Notes under the pieces: model-generated
Told to the model about the DNA's origin: nothing
Databases searched by the model: none
The model's input: only the letters and a program-made list of their open reading frames with translations
Position numbers and translations under genes: made by a program
Assembly: GCF_020829625.1 (NCBI RefSeq)
Contig: NZ_JAIVFX010000025.1
Coordinates: forward strand, 29,561-93,560
Direction: 5' to 3'
Length of the DNA stretch: 64,000 bases
DNA from: Nostoc sp. XA010
GTDB taxonomy: Bacteria; Cyanobacteriota; Cyanobacteriia; Cyanobacteriales; Nostocaceae
Shown here: one piece after another, positions 60,168-64,000 of the stretch
Layout of the letters: each line of letters starts with the position of its first letter
How positions within the stretch are numbered: the first letter of the stretch is position 1

Positions 60168-61080
60168 TTGTGTCTTTTGATAACCAAGTCTCTTTTCTTC
60201 TTAGGCTACGCCAACGGAGCAGGTGTAGAGAAATAACTAGACAAAGAAGATTTAATATTGAGTAACTAAATTCTTTGCTGGGCTTCCCTACACCCTATCC
60301 TTGTAAGGGGTTGCGTTCAAAAACTGGCATTAGTCTCTTGAAATTCTCCCTGGCCTTTAGGTACAGGGATTTTAATTATCACTCATTAAGTTTTCTCTTT
60401 CATTGAGTCCCCTTGCAAGTACAGGGCAAACGCATCTAAAGTATAAGAATCCTTTAATAGCAAGGGTTTCAACGTTTTTAAATTTAGCCTATTTTTTCGT
60501 CAAGATCCTTATCCAGCAGGGGTTTCAGAAATGCCGTGCGTTCGCCCTGCTTGCAAGTATGAGTTCTAGACAAAAGTTATTACTTAATGACGATGCTGGC
60601 AGCACCCCAGCAAACTCTAGAAAATCACTAATCGCGCGAATTTTGCCACCATTTGACAACTTGACACATTTCGAGGAGTTCCAAACAAGGTCATGCTGAT
60701 CCTCAAGCTCGTTGAGGTAGGATGATGGGGCGTCAAGTCAGGTACATAGCAGGTAATCATTAAATATGAAAGAAAGCACTTCCCCTGCTTTCTTACGAGT
60801 CCGGTAATTTCCTCTGATATGTTAGTGAGTTACATTGAGGACATTCACACTAAAATAATGACATTTCAGATTATTAAAGCCACAGTACCCGTTTAGGTAT
60901 TATTGAGAAGCAAAAGGTCGAGGCGGTTTGGAGTCATGAATACGATGAAAAGTTACTCGCTTGGAAGTGCTAAAGCGATCGCCTGTAATCATCCAGACTA
61001 TTTTTCCTGCCTACAGTTGTGATACAACAAATCTTTGCTAGTTCAGTTAAGCTGACAACAGCAGTTTTATCCTCAAAACA
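60168..61080. other. Intergenic region
   Basis: Besides the possible MITE at 60412-60561, it has a short dispersed repeat near 60205. The 98-codon frame at 60403-60699 runs through the inverted-repeat element and has no protein-like features. No RNA gene is seen. Confidence 0.4.
60412..60561. mobile_element. Possible IS remnant or MITE with imperfect inverted ends
   Basis: CTTGCAAG-TACAGGGCAAACGC near 60412 and its near-complement GCGTTCGCCCTGCTTGCAAG at the other end (60538-60557). Internally AATCCTTTAATAGCAAGGG and GATCCTTATCCAGCAGGGG look like a diverged direct repeat. There is no transposase frame. Confidence 0.35.
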
Positions 61081-61866
61081 ATGACAGCAAGTAGTCCCAC
61101 AATTTTAGCCCTAGACTTTGATGGAGTCATATGCGACGGACTAATTGAATATTTTGAGGTAGCATGGCGTACCTACTGTGAAATTTGGTCTTTTGCTAAC
61201 GACACACCACCAGATGATTTAGCTTTAAGATTCTATCGCCTACGACCTGTAATTGAAACAGGTTGGGAAATGCCCGTTTTAATCAAAGCCTTGGTAGATG
61301 GAATTCTTGATGATAAAATTCTTCATGAATGGGCAAGTATCGCCCCAAAACTTTTATTAGACGACAAGCTGCAAGCAAGAGAAATTGGCGCAAAACTAGA
61401 TAAGCAACGAGATGAATGGATTACCACAGATTTAGATGGTTGGCTAAGTCTACATAGATTCTATCCAGGTGTAATAGAAAAAATCAAATTAACTCTTGAC
61501 AGTGGAGTTGATTTATACATTGTGACAACTAAAGAAGGGCGTTTTGTCCAACAATTGTTACAGCAAGAAGGAGTGAATTTACCAGTAAAATCAATTATTG
61601 GCAAAGAAGTCAAGCTTCCTAAATATGAAATTTTGCGAAATTTCAAGCAGGAAGCAAAAAACAAACCAGTTAGTCTCTGGTTTGTAGAAGATAGACTCAA
61701 GACTTTGCAATTAGTCCAACAACAAGCAGACCTTGAAGAGGTGAAACTCTTCCTCGCAGACTGGGGTTATAATACGCAAGCAGAACGGGAAGCCGCCCAA
61801 AATGATCCGCGAATTCATCTGTTATCACTGTCTCACTTTTCCAAAGATTTCTCTGCTTGGCTTTAA
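61081..61866 (+). CDS. HAD-family hydrolase
   Basis: A 261-aa haloacid dehalogenase-like protein. LALDFDGVICDGLIEYFEVAW is motif I with the nucleophile Asp and acid/base Asp; DLYIVTTKEGRFVQQLL is motif II (Thr); KEVKLPKYEIL and LWFVEDRLKTL supply Lys and the final acids. A helical cap lies between residues 25 and 135. The substrate is unknown; phosphoglycolate- or nucleotide-type phosphatases are possible. It is monocistronic. Confidence 0.8.
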   Translation: MTASSPTILALDFDGVICDGLIEYFEVAWRTYCEIWSFANDTPPDDLALRFYRLRPVIETGWEMPVLIKALVDGILDDKILHEWASIAPKLLLDDKLQAREIGAKLDKQRDEWITTDLDGWLSLHRFYPGVIEKIKLTLDSGVDLYIVTTKEGRFVQQLLQQEGVNLPVKSIIGKEVKLPKYEILRNFKQEAKNKPVSLWFVEDRLKTLQLVQQQADLEEVKLFLADWGYNTQAEREAAQNDPRIHLLSLSHFSKDFSAWL

Positions 61867-61971
61867 ATAGATGAAATACGGTGCAATAATCTCTTGATAC
61901 CTTTACCCTAAAAGGGCTTGTCATTGTCTAGATTTCTGTAATAGTCAAATTGTTGCGTTTCTCGATATCCC

Positions 61972-61993
61972 GCCAGGAACTTAAGTTCCTGGC
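61972..61993. terminator. 22-bp perfect palindrome
   Basis: GCCAGGAACTT/AAGTTCCTGGC, about 105 bases after the HAD gene stop and within a 330-bp gap without genes. It may form a hairpin in RNA; it may equally be a dispersed repeat. Confidence 0.4.
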
Positions 61994-62198
61994 TAATAAC
62001 CCAAGGCTACTCAAGTGGACTGAAATTATTTTTAGTCGTTTGAAGAGAATTTTAGTTATTAGCTCCGGAATCTATTCCGAGCCAAAATGGTAACAAAGTG
62101 GGATACATAGCAAAGATTAGGAACCAGAAGCTTACGTTTTTCAATTTAGGTGAAATAATAACTCATAACTATTCACTTCTCACTCAGCACTTACTTTT

Positions 62199-63374
62199 AT
62201 GCTTGACCTTACAAAACTGGCGCGACAAATGCAGGGTTTAAGTCAGCATCTTACTTTAGAAGCTGTTGCCAGTCGTCAGCGCTTAGAATTGGCGCAACAA
62301 CATCTAAAAAATGCTTACGAGTCTCAACAAGATTTAATTGATCGCCAGGAAAAATGGCGCGATCGCATTCTCTTTGCTAATGCTACCCCAATTGAGCCGT
62401 TAGAAACCTGCATTGATATCCCAATTCCTCCAAAAATTCATACTGTCATCGCTACCGATGGTTCCCAAATTGCCCCTAACCATCACGAAATTGCTTACTG
62501 TTATCTTTTAAATATCGGTAGAGTAGTTTTACATTATGGTCAAAATCGCCATCCGTTACTTGATAGTTTGCCAGAAGTTTTTTACCGCCCAGAAGATTTA
62601 TATATGTCTCGGCAGTGGGGAATTAGAACCGAAGAATGGATGAGTTTTCGTCGCACTGCTTCAGAAACAACGGTGTTGGCAGAACTTGCATGTGCAGCGA
62701 AAGGTGAAGCACCAGCATTGGCGATGGTAGATGGTTCCTTAATTTACTGGTTTTTAGAACAGTTGCCGATGGATGCACGCGATCGCATTTTACCCCCCAT
62801 CCTGGAAGCTTGGCAGCAGATGCGTGATGCTCAAATTCCCCTCATGGGCTATCTTAGTGCCTCTCGCAGCATTGAAACAATGAACTTTTTACGGTTGTTA
62901 GCTTGTCCTCATCCAGTACCAGACTGTAAAACCTATTGCCCAAATCAGTTAGAAAAAGTAGCTTGTAAAATTTTTGAACAGTTGCGAGATACTTCTGTTT
63001 GGGCAACCCGACTCAAACCAGGACAACGCAGTACCCTGTGGCGTAGTAATTCTCCCATTCTCGAACTCTACGGAGACCAAACCATTTACTTTTGCTATGT
63101 CCACGTTGGCACCGAAATCGCCCGAATCGAAGTTCCAGCATGGGTAGCAGAGAATTTAACCATACTAGACCAGGCATTGGGGCTAATGCTAGCACAAGTC
63201 CAAAAAGGATATGGCTACCCAGTAGCGATCGCAGAAGCCCATAATCAAGCAGTGGTAAAAGGTGGCGATAGAACGCGTTTCTTTGCCCTCCTCGAACAAC
63301 AAATGATTAAAGCTGGTCTAAAAAATGTAGGAACTTCCTACAAAGAAGCCAGAAAGCGCGGCAGTATTGCTTAG
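62199..63374 (+). CDS. NurA-domain DNA repair nuclease
   Basis: A 391-aa protein of the NurA family. VIATDGSQIAPNHHEIAYCY has the first catalytic Asp, ALAMVDGSLIYWFL the second, and RLKPGQRSTLWRS and GYGYPVAIAEAHNQAVVKG follow, the last with the conserved His. NurA is a 5'-3' nuclease working with HerA in archaea, and cyanobacterial homologues may serve double-strand break processing. No herA-like gene is next to it. The N-terminus is a helical arm (QRLELAQQHLKNAYESQQ). Confidence 0.85.
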   Translation: MLDLTKLARQMQGLSQHLTLEAVASRQRLELAQQHLKNAYESQQDLIDRQEKWRDRILFANATPIEPLETCIDIPIPPKIHTVIATDGSQIAPNHHEIAYCYLLNIGRVVLHYGQNRHPLLDSLPEVFYRPEDLYMSRQWGIRTEEWMSFRRTASETTVLAELACAAKGEAPALAMVDGSLIYWFLEQLPMDARDRILPPILEAWQQMRDAQIPLMGYLSASRSIETMNFLRLLACPHPVPDCKTYCPNQLEKVACKIFEQLRDTSVWATRLKPGQRSTLWRSNSPILELYGDQTIYFCYVHVGTEIARIEVPAWVAENLTILDQALGLMLAQVQKGYGYPVAIAEAHNQAVVKGGDRTRFFALLEQQMIKAGLKNVGTSYKEARKRGSIA

Positions 63375-63398
63375 GAACTTCCAGAGTAATCTATTTAA

Positions 63399-63780
63399 CA
63401 TCCAGTTAGCCTTAAATTTACGGTTCTTGAAAATGGCGATCGCATTTGGACTAATAGTGAAATTAGCCTGCTACAAGCTGTTTGCGAACAACTAGCGATC
63501 GCCATCGATCATGCACAACTTTATACCCAAAGTCGTTCTGCTACTTTAGCTGCTCAAACTCAAACCGAAAAACTCACTGAAACCTTGCATAAATTGCAGC
63601 AAACCCAATCTCAACTGATCCAGAATGAAAAAATGTCTAGCTTGGGACAGTTAGTAGCTGGAGTTGCCCATGAAATCAACAATCCAGTTAACTTTATTCA
63701 TGGCAACTTAACCTATGCTAACGAATACTTTCAAGAGATATTAACTTTATTACACCTTTATCAGCAATACTATCCCAACC
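63399..63780 (+). pseudogene. Multi-sensor histidine kinase fragment, both ends lost
   Basis: An open frame with no ATG start that begins within a GAF domain (SEISLLQAVCEQLAIAIDHAQLYTQ), crosses a coiled-coil linker and reaches the HisKA H-box (LVAGVAHEINNPVNFIHGNL). It is cut at YYPNP, where the insertion sequence begins. The 5' part is also missing: an in-frame TAA lies at 63396-63398. Confidence 0.75.
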
Positions 63781-63786
63781 CCAGGG

Positions 63787-64000
63787 CTATTTCATTCTAA
63801 AAAGCCCCTTGAGTGTGTCTAATCCAAAAGAACATAAACGTTGAGCTTGTGCCATATTATTAAACATATTATCCCGGTATAAATTGAGTGAAAAATTACG
63901 AGCGAGTGCAAATATTTGGGTCAGAGGGGTAGTGCGAATTCTGGATGCATCTTCACCTTGGGTAACGTCACGGACGTAGTGGACTTTATTTTCAACACCC
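63787..64000 (-). mobile_element. ISAs1-type transposase, 3' part (runs off the window)
   Basis: On the minus strand the frame reads NKVHYVRDVTQGEDASRIRT, then LARNFSLNLYRDNMFNNMA and ends LKGLFRMK with a TAG at 63787-63789. VRDVT-GED-SRIRT is the conserved C-terminal signature of ISAs1-family DDE transposases. The IS end, CAGGGCTATTTCATTC, starts at about 63782 and carries the typical CAGGG. The other end and any target duplication are outside the window. Confidence 0.75.

Noticed and set aside
60403..60699. 98-codon plus-strand frame
   Set aside because: It crosses the inverted-repeat element and has no domain or ribosome binding site.

Overview
The window comes from a filamentous, probably heterocyst-forming cyanobacterium of the Nostoc/Anabaena type. 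The evidence is the many GCGATCGC (HIP1) sites, heptanucleotide tandem repeats in and between genes, small dispersed repeats, and a cyanobacterial gene set: ChlH, Ycf54, an Ssl1498-type light-harvesting-like protein, a COP23-like protein, PII, the AgrE arginine enzyme and PEP-CTERM and RTX proteins. Species cannot be fixed from the sequence alone. I saw no rRNA, tRNA or CRISPR array.

Layout. 0.6-4.8 kb: RTX protein, a MITE-like element, COP23-like protein, a peptidase remnant, a Uma2 protein and a 56-aa Ssl1498-type gene. 5.0-12.8 kb: catabolism and salvage, with a DgcN-like/DgcA-like pair overlapping by 17 bases, a Nudix hydrolase, two adjacent RelE-like genes, a divergent nucleoside hydrolase/cytosine deaminase pair, a phosphodiesterase and MTA phosphorylase. 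13-20.7 kb: PEP-CTERM protein, DUF2085 protein, AgrE and a 1324-aa membrane protein. 20.8-25.6 kb: an accessory patch with a dead Phd/VapC pair, a 162-bp gene-fragment duplication, a DUF433/DUF5615 pair, a 4 x 63-bp tandem array, a sugar-nucleotide epimerase and a truncated HEPN gene. 25.6-35.3 kb: chlH, a DUF4258/DUF2283 pair, a lipid-A-disaccharide-synthase-like protein and mutS. 35.4-41.1 kb: many decayed genes (an AAA ATPase next to a PIN gene, a NarL-type two-component pair gutted by internal deletions, an RTX fragment and a kinase fragment) around an intact RTX gene and phoD. 41.2-52.1 kb: mostly housekeeping genes (AI-2E transporter, folD, crtE, DUF212, ycf54, pdxJ, a phosphohexomutase, rdgB). 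52.3-53.9 kb: a four-gene RHH/GNAT operon. 54.1-60.2 kb: glnB, thiD and a 946-aa beta-helix/anchor-D/RTX protein. 61-64 kb: HAD hydrolase, NurA and a histidine kinase fragment cut by an ISAs1-type insertion sequence.

How the genes work together. ChlH, Ycf54, CrtE and the Ssl1498-type protein serve pigment and thylakoid biogenesis. PII and AgrE tie to nitrogen and arginine turnover. The DgcN/DgcA-like pair and the nucleoside hydrolase/cytosine deaminase pair look like compact salvage modules for D-glutamate and for nucleosides. The accessory regions carry several toxin-antitoxin-like loci in all states of decay. The best candidate for a little-described system is the RHH-GNAT-92aa-168aa operon at 52.3-53.9 kb with AT-rich repeat operators; the twin RelE-like pair at 8.0-8.75 kb comes next.
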